The notes under the pieces are model-generated. The model was not told the origin of the DNA, did not search any database, and saw only the letters and a program-made list of their open reading frames with translations. Shown here piece after piece: positions 48,602 to 60,689 of a DNA stretch of 64,000 bases; within the stretch, counting starts at the first letter, position 1, and each line of letters opens with the position of its first letter. Source of the stretch: Rhyzopertha dominica (lineage: Eukaryota > Arthropoda > Insecta > Coleoptera > Bostrichidae); contig QCXZ01000064.1 of the NCBI GenBank assembly GCA_025024175.1, positions 56,875,325-56,939,324 of the forward strand, read 5' to 3'. The position numbers and the translations under genes were made by a program.

Positions 48602-51600
48602 ATGTTTGAGACTCATGAAATTAGTGCTGATCACAAAGATCTTATACATGATGTAGCGTATGATTTTTATGGTCAGAGAATGGCAACATGTTCTAGTGAC
48701 CAGTATGTAAAGGTAGGTGAGAATTATGGACTATTTGATAAACATATACACGTTGGAGATGTTAAATAGGTTTGGGATCAGAACAGTGATGGCAAATGGA
48801 CTTTAACGTCCAGCTGGAAAGCTCACAGTGGATCTGTCTGGAAATTAACTTGGGCCCACCCCGAATTTGGTCAAGTATTAGCAACCTGTTCGTTTGATAG
48901 AACTGCGGCTGTATGGGAGGAAATAGGTAATTGTCGTGTAGGTTAATTTAAGACAGACTTAGACTGCTGGTGTGTTTGACGTGACAAATAGACCAATATT
49001 TGCTGTCACCATTTTCCGCCTCATGTCTTCAGTACATTACACAAATGATTATTTAAACATCTAAAATACAGCTTCATCAATGGGAACACTAGAAATAAAG
49101 CAACTAAGCCAAAATACACTACTTTATCAATAACATCAATCATGAGATTATTTAATTTATGAACTCATTGGTATAACTTAGCATCGAAAGATAATTATGA
49201 AAAATAGTTCAAGTTTATATACCAAGTTGGTTTTTTAAAAGGTTATGGGGAAAAGTTAGTAAAGTTCTTAAACAAATACAGACCTAAAACAACCTTTAGT
49301 CTTATACAACATAAATCTTTCTAAACAATATGTAAAAGATTCATCCGTCTTTGCAATACAGTATAAAAAATGTGTTCAAAAATTTTAATTTGCTTCCTAC
49401 ATTTTCAAATAAGCATTTTAAACACAACCAAATTAACAACAGAAATGAATTAGACAAGTCAGGTATGTACAATAGTTCTTGCAGTGGACAAACTCAACGA
49501 ATTTTGGGCATATGGTATAAGGAACACAATTTGCAATCAGAAATGACAAATCTGCTGTCCCGAGGCATTGCATTGAATCTGGACAAAAGTGTAAAGATAT
49601 AACTTTGTTAAAGCAAAGTAAAAATTCAAATCTAAATTTATATAAAGCTATATGCATTAAAAATATAAGGATAAACACATTAACACGATTCGGTGTCACT
49701 ATTTTCCTATAAACTAATAATAGATATAGTCACGTAATGTGAAATAAAAAAATGTAATAGCAGACTATTTTTTTTGCAGTTGGCGAAACACCAGGTCCTG
49801 GAGAACGAGGTACAAGGCACTGGGTTCGAAGGACAAACTTGGTAGATTCTCGAACAAACGTGACAGATGTTAAGTTTGGTCCGAAGGTACAAGGTCTGCA
49901 ATTGGCGACATGTTCAGCAGATGGATATGTTAGGATTTACGAAGCACCAGATGTCATGAATTTAAGTCAGTGGACTCTACAGCATGAAATACAGTGCAAA
50001 CTTAGCTGCAGCTGTTTAAGCTGGGTTCCAAGTCTTTCTAAGTAAGTTGCTCTTTAAGAAAAAGATTTGCTTTGCCATTGTATTTATGTAGATTTAGCAG
50101 TGGTAATACATCCTTAAAGTTTTCTAAAGGACAATCCACTTTTAGCCTCTGAGAAAGCAGGTTTGAATTCATTTTTATTTTGCACTATAAACAATATTTC
50201 TTGTAAGTTTTGTACAATAGATACCACTAAGAGAAAATAATAAATTTTTACACTTAAAAGGGTCAAAAAGTTCCAATATTTATAATTGTTTTTACTTGTA
50301 ATTTTTGGAATAATTTTGGTTATATCAGCCCATTTGATTCGTACAGTGTAGTGTGGTGCATTCTCATGTAATAATTTTACTTTACTTGCTAACTTTCCAC
50401 GTTTCAACCAAGTAACATAAGACGTGAAATTTTTTTACTGAGTTAGTATGGATGGATTGTAGAACTTGATGTTTACTGTGTAAATAAAACACCAATGTGC
50501 TCACATCATATACTTCTTTACATATAAAAATTCCTTGTTTAAATTTTCTTTTCAGAGTTTGCTTTTTACAGTCAGGATAAATATTTCGGTGTTCTTGTAT
50601 GCAACTTAATAAAAACTGCTTTTGTTCTTTCTCAACGGTAATAAAACCATGAAAGTCTTGCATCAACTTCACTACTCTTTCAGCGGTATCGTTTAATGCC
50701 CTCAGCGTTGAAATCTTTTTTTTGCGTCTTGAAATGATGCATTATTTGACCACAAGTTAGGGCATTAATAGAGAAAACTGTCATCAATTTTAAGGCGATG
50801 GAACAAGACCCCTATTAGACATGGTTGAACTAAGATTAAATTACTTCAATTGTTTTAAATCACAAATTCTTCCCATGAATCCAATACTCTTAAGACTATG
50901 GATTACCTACATTATTTAGTGTAATTCACCAAATTGCTTATAATAACGGCTTTCCAAATTACTTCATAGAAACATTGTGTTCCTGTTCCTGTTTTGTCAA
51001 TAATAAACATAAAATTTCAGTTCAGTTCAGTACATAGCTTTGCATCTAATAACTGTAATTCTGTTTATATTGGACAAACGGGAAGATCCTTTCTTATTAG
51101 AGGCAATGAAGATCTAAAACAATTTAATAAGTATAAAAATACAGCCATTGTAACTTCAAATTCTTCGTTAGCAAATCATTTATTATCATTTAAACATACT
51201 TCCACTTTGGACAATTTGAAAAGTTTACATTTTTGAAAGAAATCATCAAAACTATTCTAAATGATTCTTGTAGTTTCAGTTTCAAGATTGCTTTTTTAGA
51301 TTCATTTTATTAATGTAATGACATCATAACATTTTCTTTTGTACTTTAGTACTGATGATGGCTTATTAGCTGAAAGTGCTTTACCTATTAATAAAATATT
51401 GTGGATTAAACTTGGCGGGGCTTATTTAACTTACTTTCAATTAATAATTTCTTAATAACATAAGTTGTAGTTTTCATATGACCAGAAGAAGGGATTTTGA
51501 TTTCATTCTAGTGTTTGCTCAAAGTTGTTTTTATATGCTCAAGGTATTCATTTCTCTTTTCAAGGTCACACCCACAAATGTTGGCTGTTGGAAGTGACGA

Positions 51601-53885
51601 CTCCAATACTGCAACTGGTGGTAAAGTGTTTATTTTTGAATACAGTGAAAATCTCAGGCAGTGGACCAAGATTGAAACAATAGTTAATGTAACAGAGCCT
51701 GTCCATGATATAGCTTTTGCTCCAAACTTAGGCAGAAGCTTTCATATCCTCGGGATCGCTAGCAGGGATGTTCGAATTGTAAATTTAACACCTGTACAGT
51801 AAGTAATAAAAGGCTTGTTTGGATTTTGTATAAATGTGATATAATTTCAAGGGAAAACAGCAATTATCAAAGTGGTATAACGAAACTTGATATTCAAACG
51901 GCTGCACAATTTGATGACCATGGATGTACAGTTTGGAGGATATGCTGGAATGTAACTGGAACCATTCTGGCTTCTAGTGGGGATGATGGCTGTGTAAGGA
52001 TGTTTAAAAGTAAGTTTTTTCTAGTCCAAGTAGATTTAAGCTTCAAACCTTAATGATAAAACTGTAGTTTTTATTGCTATTACATAATATAGCATGATTC
52101 TTCTGAATCTAATCCACCTTCTCAAGTGGTTTCTTGAATTTCCGAAAGTCACTAAGCTTTTATTGCTATGAGTTTAGTCTCTACCCAAAACTTCAACAGA
52201 TCATTGGGATGTTAGCATTTTTGTGCCTTTGTGATTTACTCTGGAATTAGCTTTTTTAATTTTTTGTTATTACTTCAGTAAATCCATTGACTAATTCTGG
52301 AGCACAATTTGTAATAGGTACTAGAAAATAGCTTCAGTAAGGCTATTGATGTTATATATATTTTTTTATTAGGACATAATATAGGACTGTGACGTAAATA
52401 CAAAGAACATTTTATTTTATGTGCACATCACATTAACAGCTGGAGAAAAAGAGTTGGTTTTTAATTATTTCATTCACTTTTTATATTATAGATTTCATAA
52501 ATGTTTTTGGATTTTACTGATTGTATTCAAAAGTTAAATATATTCTTCAGTTTAAAATAGGATGTAGTAGTAAAACTGTCAACAAATAACAAATTCTTTC
52601 CTTTCTGTACCACCAGTAGCATGTGAAACATAACCTGATAGAGAAATAATATAATTTTAAATTGAAGCCTAATATAGAGCTTGCTATAAAAAGCATAACT
52701 ATTTGTTTACTTCATCACGTTTTCATTACAATTTGTGTTCATTTACCTTTGGAAAATGGTACATATTTGTTCATGCTGCTTTATTAAAATTAGTTCTTGT
52801 GCAGAAATTTCTATATTGCAAAAAATCCTGTTCTGTATATAGAGACAGCTATTATGTATTATGTATGTATTNCCTACATAGCAGTTAATTAACTTCTTGT
52901 TATATCAGTGTCATGATGTACAAGTAACCTGCCTAAAAACTGTTACAGAAACTATCATAAATTTCAAAGTACTGAGCGTTACGAAACTGCTTATTACAAG
53001 GGTATATTTTTACTGTTCTTTATCTAGTCATTGAAAACATATGAATCATACAGTTATTTTTTCACTCTCTTCAAAACAAAAATATTTATTCCATTTTATA
53101 TAATTGTATATCTCGATTTTCTTATTTTTTCTTGTTACAGTTCTTCATTAGTAACAAAACATTTTCGCCTGATATATTCTTAAAATTTTATCATCTCTCT
53201 TCCTGCCTTACATGAATTGTTCCCCAGAAAGTCATTTCCATAAAAAGTGTCATCACATGGTAAACTAAGAGTACAGATTTTATAAAATTTAATTTTGCTT
53301 ACCAAAACATTTTACACAAGTTACCAATTTCATTTGCACTGATAAATAATTTTACATGCCAATTATGCAGAAATAAATTTTTATTTAAAGTTAAAGTGGT
53401 GGAACTTTCACATTGCTTTTGGAGTGTTATTTCTTTTCCTTTTCTTTATTATATTGCGACTTTAATTTCATCCATTTATCAATAAATAGACTTTCTTGAA
53501 GGCAAATTAAATACAAGTTAGCACGCGATACTAGAATTCATTTGACTTTTTCACAGCCAAATACAGAATACAGAATAAATCATTTCAAACCTATGCATAA
53601 TTTATTTTGCCAACAGATGATGTGTATATAATAAACTGTTTAGGTACTGCAATATTCCTATTTCTATGGTTATATAAATCGATGATGCATTTGTCTGCAG
53701 TGAACTACATAAACACCTGGAAACCGGTAGCAGTACTGAAAGGAGATGGTTCTCAGGTAGTGAGTGACAACCACCGGTCTTCTGTGACTTCATCGATGGG
53801 TATTCCTACCCCTCCGACGTCACAAACTGCAAGGTATATAAAATTGGGCGCAATCTCTCAGGCTCGAGATGTACCCTGGCATTAA
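48602..53885 (+). CDS. Seh1: Nucleoporin Seh1 (WD40), complete gene
   Basis: WD40 propeller subunit shared by the Nup107-160 (Y) complex of the nuclear pore and the GATOR2 complex in TORC1 signalling. Exons: 48602-48712, 48770-48926, 49780-50041, 51565-51798, 51852-52009 and 53701-53885. The sum is 1,107 nt, 368 aa plus stop; human Seh1 is about 360 aa. The start at 48602 ([20 protein letters not shown]) aligns with the human N-terminus; an in-frame ATG at 48572 would add ten residues. WD repeats are clear: [68 protein letters not shown] and [18 protein letters not shown]. Other hallmarks include [18 protein letters not shown]. The C-terminal tail is low complexity, as usual for the family. 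Splice phases are continuous and no break is seen. Introns 2, 3 and the downstream region carry PLE fragments. Confidence 0.97.
49350..49610 (+). pseudogene. Penelope-like element fragment (GIY-YIG region) in Seh1 intron 2
   Basis: Reads [20 protein letters not shown] followed by [17 protein letters not shown]. This matches the linker and start of a PLE GIY-YIG nuclease, with a small deletion across the CxxxYIGQT motif. Confidence 0.65.
50990..51440 (+). pseudogene. Penelope-like element 3' end in Seh1 intron 3
   Basis: [20 protein letters not shown] shows the GIY-YIG nuclease. The 3' tail CTGATGATGGCTTATTAGCT followed by GAAAGTG at 51352-51378 matches, with changes, the tail at 58139-58165, so both are copies of one PLE family. 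Most of the RT is missing. Confidence 0.8.
52010..53700. other. Seh1 intron 5
   Basis: AT-rich, one N at 52872. No gene, RNA or clear mobile element recognised. Confidence 0.5.
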
Positions 53886-54804
53886 AACATTGTTCATGCA
53901 AACATTTAGCACCTCTGCCATGTCGATTGTAAAAAAAAAACTGTTGTTCCTAAGAGTCAGGTGCCATAAACCATTTAACAACCCAACAACAATGAAGTCA
54001 CTTGTACTTATGAAGTTTCAAAGTATGCATGCTTTCAAGATTCTGTCTTTTTCTGGGCTCAACTACTGTGGCAATGACGTGTATTGATGAGAAGAACGTG
54101 TACTTTTCTAAACAAGAATAAACTTTGTAAGATACTTCTGGTTTTTATTGTTGAACCTTCATATGAGTGCATATGGTTTACTAAATCTAACAATGCTAGA
54201 TTGACGTTTAATGCCAGGCTATTTTGTATATATGCTAGATACACTCTGCACACTGTTAAATTTGGGGTTTTTAATTTTATTTAATATTTTGGCACTTCAG
54301 TAACTCTCATTTTTGATACTTTTGGGGTTCTAGTTGTTTCATTAACTGTACTCTATTTTTAAACTAAGAGGAGTGAATTTTAATTGGACTATTGATGAAT
54401 TCAACACAAGAACTTTGTTGTTGCTATAACACTCTTCAATTATTTTTATTTAATAGTATGAAATCATAGAAAATAGACAAATGTTTAAAGTTTTTGCTCT
54501 GTTTATTTTACATTTATATATCATTTGTCTTTATGTTAGGTTGCTTCAAAATGTTTTAAAACAGTTCTTNNAAAAAGGTGGCAACAATTCAACTGTTATT
54601 TTGTGCAGCATATACATTTCTTTCTTCTTGATCACATATTCAACATATACATCCTTTAATTTACATGTTTTATAAGTAAGAATTTGAATGGCAACGCCAT
54701 CTGTCAACATTACACTGACATGATGACAAAGCCACATAGCTGCCTTAACGGATACTACTTCCTAAACGAAGTGACCATTGCTTTGGTATATAGGCAAAAC
54801 CAGT
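53886..54804. other. 3' flank of Seh1
   Basis: Probable 3' UTR followed by AT-rich DNA with two N near 54570. A consensus polyadenylation signal is at 54117-54122. Nothing else recognised before the ribozyme-like structure. Confidence 0.5.
54117..54122 (+). promoter_or_regulatory. Possible polyadenylation signal of Seh1
   Basis: AATAAA 230 nt after the stop codon, followed within 25 nt by a T/GT-rich stretch. If used, the ribozyme-like motif further downstream would lie outside the main Seh1 mRNA. Confidence 0.45.
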
Positions 54805-54910
54805 TCTATGCCGTGCTGTCTGCACTAGACCTAAACTGCACTGATGAGCCGTAATGACAGCGAAATAGATCTATCTGCAGTTGGTTGAGGTGCAGACAGC
54901 ACAGCATAGA
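54805..54910 (+). ncRNA. Type I hammerhead self-cleaving ribozyme (predicted)
   Basis: All conserved core positions are present in order. CTGATGA lies at 54841-54847. Stem II is GCCG/CAGC (54848-54851 with 54858-54861, one C-A mismatch) with loop TAATGA. GAAA is at 54862-54865. Stem III has three pairs ATA/TAT (54865-54867 with 54872-54874) with loop GATC. The cleavage nucleotide C is at 54875. Stem I starts with six pairs, ACTGCA (54835-54840) with TGCAGT (54876-54881). An asymmetric internal loop of 9 and 8 nt follows, then 21 outer positions with one mismatch (54805-54825 with 54890-54910). A weak stem III and an internal loop in stem I beside a 6-nt loop II fit natural type I hammerheads from retroelements and satellites. 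Predicted cut: after 54875. Confidence 0.88.
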
Positions 54911-57525
54911 CATACATTTTAATTAAATGTTTTATTTCTACATATGATCTGTCCTCTCTTATGCCCAAATCAATTCACAATTTTACTGCTTTTTTAAATA
55001 CCTGTGAAGGACAAATTAATTTTATTTAAACTAATTGTGCTTGTTAATGTTTTATGTACCTAATGTAATTTATTATCTGCAGCAAATCCTGGTGATTTTT
55101 TAATTCAGTTTCTATTTGCTTCAAGATGGGGATTTCATTAAAATAAGGAAACTGTGCTCAATACATCTTACAAAATTCTTTTTTGGTTCATCAATGTATA
55201 CAATAATTTCAAGTCGACCATCACTGTGTTTAGAAGTAGCCCCCTTCAGTAGATTTGTGTCCTTTTTGTAACACCATACCTATAAAGTATATTAGTTAGC
55301 ATCCAAGTAGATGGCTGTTTCATTAACTTACCCAATGTTACCGCAGCTTCATCATTTAGGGAAAAAAAGGAGGAAAGTCAAACAAAAAATAATGATTTGT
55401 CATCGAGGCATAAATTATAAAAAAGCACTCAGTAAACAATGAGCTGAAAATAATTAGAGCGTAAATGAAAATAAACATCAAAATCCAACATTTTTAAGCG
55501 TTGTGAACTGGGGTGGTAATTAATAACCAATAACAAACCTCTTAGGTTAAGAATGGGGAATAGTGTGCTTTATTATTAGTATAAGAGTATTATGAAATTA
55601 CTATTACCAAGTTCTGTAAGGTAAACAAATTGTACTTTAGTGTAAATTCACAAGCTCATTTTGTATGTATAGTTCCTTATTTTGCAAGAAGTTTGTATTT
55701 CTAAGTTATGCTACTACCTTTGATTATTTATATATTCTATCACATTCTATATTCAAAGCTAATACTAATAATAATTGAATTTCTGAAGGTGGCTCCTTTA
55801 GCATAAAATATTTTAGCTTTTACTGATTATTTCTCCCAGGTTTTAAATATTTCATTATAATGTACTGTTAATTCTTTTTTCACAATATTTGCCTTGTACC
55901 TATTTAGATAGTGATCACAATCTCTGCAATATGGCATAATATTTGTGCACAGATTGTCTAGTTCAAAATTCAGTTAAATAATGAACCACCTCACAATTTC
56001 AAAAATATTAGCTTGTAGTGTTAAAGTTTACTAACAAGTTTGGCAAGGATACTTACACAGTAATTATTTCAGGTCCTTTCCTTAATGTTATTATTGTAAA
56101 AAGACTAAATCTCTACACAGGAGTGGTGCTGGTAAAATTAATTATAAAAGCAAGAAAAAAAATTATCTTCATTGTTTAGGGTAGGCTCCTTCTGATACCA
56201 GCTTATATATCTCACTTTACTTTTATACAGGATAAAGTTACTGGAAAGAACTTTATTAAGTATTAATTCTGCTATCTTCTATTATCTTTAATCTATATTG
56301 AACAGAAAAAAGATTTTATTAAGTGTACCTATGCAGATAGAAACTGAGTTTAATAAGGTTGATAAAAGTTGAATGTCACAAATAAAAGTTCACTAAAGAA
56401 AAAATTCTTGGTAGCTGTATCGTTGATACAACCATAACTACTTAAGTTTAATCTTAATTAGGTGGTAGAGGTAGTTAACTTAGAGCAGAAATAAATATGA
56501 CAAAGACTAATCATTTAAAGTAATTTTCTTTCACGGGGCTTCTTCAACGCTCATTGGGCAATCGGAAATGTAGGTTCCTGTACTTTTTGATCATATCAAC
56601 TTATGTGGCAGTTCGTAAAGCCACCACAAGGTGACTCACAAAATGACCCCCGATAGTGCTAAAATTATTGTAGATCATATACTTAATGGACAAACAAGTT
56701 GTGATTATACATGCCTTAAAAACGAGTAGGTGGGAGGCCTGCAAAATATTCTTTTCTATCAGTAACCCTGTAATTGCTATCAAAAAAAACAAAAGCAAGA
56801 AAGTCACTTAAAAACTTGCATTGTAGCATATTATATGATTAAATAAACTACTAATTAATCGTTGAATATACGGTCATAAGAAAAAAAGGTATATTATTAT
56901 ATTATAGACAAGATAANCAGACAATTTTTGGTATCTACAAACTTGTGCTGTAACCTAATTTATTGAGAAATCAAGCAATAATACATTATCACTATATATT
57001 ATTTAACTAATTAAAATTTTTGTTATATAAGATACAAAATCTTTGTCTTTAGATGTACCTTTACCTTAAGACACAGTCATGGTAAAATTTTGTCAAGGTA
57101 AATAAAAGTGAAATTCAACAATTAGTATTGAAAATCAATATAACTATTTTTATTACTGTGGCACCATACTTGTATTTGCTATGTACATGGTGCTAAGGCA
57201 ATTTAGTTCATGAATTCATTATTGTTTTGGAGAAATATTACTAAAAATGTTTTTCAAATTTTTGTAGTACCTAGTATCACAGTGGTATTAACAATAGTAA
57301 ATTTAAATCCTATAATTTTAGTTATAAAACAGAAGTTGATAATAAAATTTCCTTTTTAGATTTATTAATTTCGTGCAACCAGTCTTCTTGTTATCTTTCG
57401 TTTGAAATTTTCTGAAAACCATTTTGTACAGACAACATCATCCCTTATTCTTCTGTGTACCCTCATACACATAAAATAGCCATTTTTCATTCTATTTTCC
57501 ACAGACCTTTTAAAATTCCTCTTTC
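54911..57525. other. Intergenic, no gene seen
   Basis: AT-rich; open frames are short and not protein-like. One N near 56917. Confidence 0.5.
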
Positions 57526-58215
57526 ATGAATGCCTTTGAAAAACAAAGCTTTAGTTTCTGTTTAACACCATCACATGTGATAAAAAACCCAACTGCCCAA
57601 TTCTCAACTTACCTTTCTAAATTAATTTCATCTAACGACATAAATATTGTCTTTTCTACTGTAGACAGTGTCTGTTATCGTTTTCTCCATAATAAAGATA
57701 AAATTTCAGTTTTATATCATTCAGGTGTATAACAACTGTAATTCTGTTTATATTGCACAAGTGGGAAGATCCTTACTTATTAGAGACAATGAACATCGAA
57801 AACAATTTAATAAGTACAAAAATACAGATTTTCTAACTTGAAATTCTTCGTTAGTGAATCATTTAAACATATTTCCACTTTGGACAATTTGAAAAGTTCA
57901 CAATTTTGTAAGAAAACATCAAAATTATACTATTTAGAAATTTTAGAGCTATACAAAATTTTAAATGATTAACATTTGATAATTCTAAATGATTCTTGCA
58001 ATTTCAGTTGTCTCATTCTAATTTTTTTATTTGAATGCTAATTTTTATGTTGCTGGTTTTTAGTCAAAATTGTTTGTTTAGATTTTTACACCCGCTTTGT
58101 TAATTTGACAACACAATATTTTCTTATGTAATTTGGTACTGACGATGGCTTATTAGCTAAAAGCGCTTTACCGATTAATAAAATATTGTGGATTAAAGTT
58201 GGTGAGGCTTATTTA
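57526..58215 (+). pseudogene. Penelope-like element 3' part
   Basis: Reads FSTVDSVCYRFLHNKDKISV then [20 protein letters not shown], the GIY-YIG region, followed by the same kind of tail as at 51.35 kb (CTGACGATGGCTTATTAGCT at 58139). IGQT is IAQV here and the tail GAAA is AAAA, so it is more decayed than its relative in Seh1 intron 3. Confidence 0.8.
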
Positions 58216-60467
58216 ACAAAAACTTACTTTCAACTCATAATTTAATTGTGTTGGCTAATAGCAAAATATATAGTATTTTCATTTAAAAAAATCAAGATAG
58301 CTATGTCGGAAGTTTATCAAAATTAAACTAGATTTCAAAATGAATTCAAAAGATACTTTTAGAAAAAAAATAAACCATGTAGAATATCACAACTTGTTCA
58401 TATTTAAGGGATTTTTGTTAAAATTCAACGGTATATTTACCGTATTAATATTTCCTGGTAATTTATGTAGCTTCTATTAATTGTTAAAATAACTAGATTA
58501 CTCTTAGACAGATAGTTATTTTATTATATATCTAGACATCTACAAATGGCTTTTAAGTAGTTAGAAGCAGTAATTATCTAGAAGCAAGTCTAGTATACCA
58601 CCCATCAACTACAGGTAAGACGCACACTGCACCGCAAGGCTTTTGTTCTCTTTTATTTTTATTGCATGGACTATACAGCTTGTTTTTGTTTCAGTGTGCT
58701 TGTACGTGTTAGACCAACACGCAGAGGTGCTGCCACTTTAAGTTACTATCCCAGGGGTACATTTACAAACAACTGCACGCCTGCACTTATCAAACGCATT
58801 AGGCAGTCTTTCAATTCCATTTGACAAGATTCCTTTCTCTTTTCTTTGTGTTTGCTTGTTAGTTGTGTTTGGGTACATGCGCTAGTTTTAAAAATTATTT
58901 ATTGGGACTCAGTATTACAATTTATAGATCTCTAGCATGGTTGTTGATGTGTTTCAAGTATAATTTATTTGTTTATTTATTTTTATTATGTATTATTATT
59001 ATTGCAGTAGTTTAGATATTTATGTAATTTAAAACGTAATAAAGGAAGTTGAACATCTAAAAAGAGTGTTGCTGTTTTGTAGACAGCGTCAGTATAAGCT
59101 CTTTTTACTTGTTATAAATAATTGGAAATAAAAGAAACTACTAAAGAGAAAAAACGAATGTTATGTTGGTGCTAAATGACATACAATTTTCTCTTAACTG
59201 CACGCATCTGGATTTTCTGATCAAAATTTTAATTTGATTTTAATTAATTCTAATTTAATGTTGCACCAACTTTATGCTATTTATTTTTGTCTTGTAACTG
59301 ACATTTACACCAGGGATCTAAGCAAATGTGGTTGTTAGTAGGGTCAACAATAGGGGGTGCATATTTTTGCCGATATATCGAATACCGATGAATGATTTTC
59401 ATAATTTCGATATATTGGTAATTCGAATTATTAATATTATCCGGTGAAATCAATAATTCCAATTATTGGCAATTCGATTTATCAATAAATATACATATTT
59501 ATATGTAAATTTTTTTGCATTTTCATGTTTGTGTACTCTGTAAGAGATAGATTCAATTTGAAACACTGTTCTGCTATGCGTTACTTTGCACTACACACAA
59601 TAATATGAATTAGCAATGAATCGAAGTATTAATAAATTAAATTATCTATATTTGATATTATCAATAATTTTAGTACGTATCAACATTTTTTTTAGTATCG
59701 CCCACCCCTAAGCAATACCCATTTGTTGCAGTTATGGTAAATGGGTCACTTCAAATTGGCATAATGAATTGAGCCGGGAGATCCTTTTAAGTCTGCAACA
59801 GTTTTAACTTTTATGTTTTTGTTGTGCATACATAACTTAATTCTTGTCTGTCTCCATCACCAGTGTTGGAAACATTTTTTAAACTCAAATGATGGATACC
59901 AGAAATTATCCAAATAGTTTTGCAATTTTATTTAAATAAGGGTGAACATTTATATCTTGAACAAATTGATTTTTCTGGTCATCAACTCTTTTGAACAAAT
60001 GATCTTTACATGCAGACATGTACTTCAAGTTTTCCTACAAATGTCGTTCTCAAAACATTTTTTATTGAGGTTAAACAGTTTGGAAACATAGTGTGGTTAA
60101 AAGTCTTAAAGCTGAAATATTTCACTCTGTGTTTTTCTTATACATACATTTTCCTAAAACTGTTTTCAACCTTGTTTGCATTCCTTGTAATATCAATAGT
60201 AAATGGAGAGATTTTTCTCTAAAAAAAGGGTTTATTCGTTTTGTATTCGTGTCTTATCCCTGTGCCCAATTATTATTAGGATTTCAATTAAAGAGAAATT
60301 AAGGAAATTCACATGAGGTAAAAATTAAAGGTATTACATCGTTTATATGTGATTAATTGTTATTAATTATTTTGGCAAAAGATGTCGGAAGATGTTGATT
60401 CGGTTTTATACAAATTTGAAAAAAAGTAAAAAAGTACCTTGCTTTCATTATAAATAATTTTTTATAT
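58216..60467. other. Intergenic, no gene seen
   Basis: AT-rich; around 59370-59480 there is a cluster of ATTCGA/AATTCGAATTATTAAT words forming short inverted repeats. No coding or RNA gene recognised. Confidence 0.45.
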
Positions 60468-60681
60468 TAAGGGCTGCGACGCTGAACTTCTGGAAGATGT
60501 AGGGGATATTATCATTGTCCAAATAGGCATTTTCAGCTTGGTTAGAGCAGATAGTATTTTTTTTTAATATAAAATTATAAGAGTAAACTGCTCTTATATT
60601 AAGGGTTGTGGTGCTGAAACGTAAAAGGGAAGTAGGAATTATCAGTGTTGTTAGATTATGCATTTTTAGGTTGGTCGGAAT
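60468..60681. repeat. Diverged direct repeat pair, ~130-bp period
   Basis: Two ~84-bp blocks begin TTAAGGGCTGCGACGCTGAA (about 60468) and TTAAGGGTTGTGGTGCTGAA (about 60598). They run on through matching TATCA...GCATTTT segments. The second block ends at the edge of the following transposon. Confidence 0.6.
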
Positions 60682-60689
60682 ATTTAATT

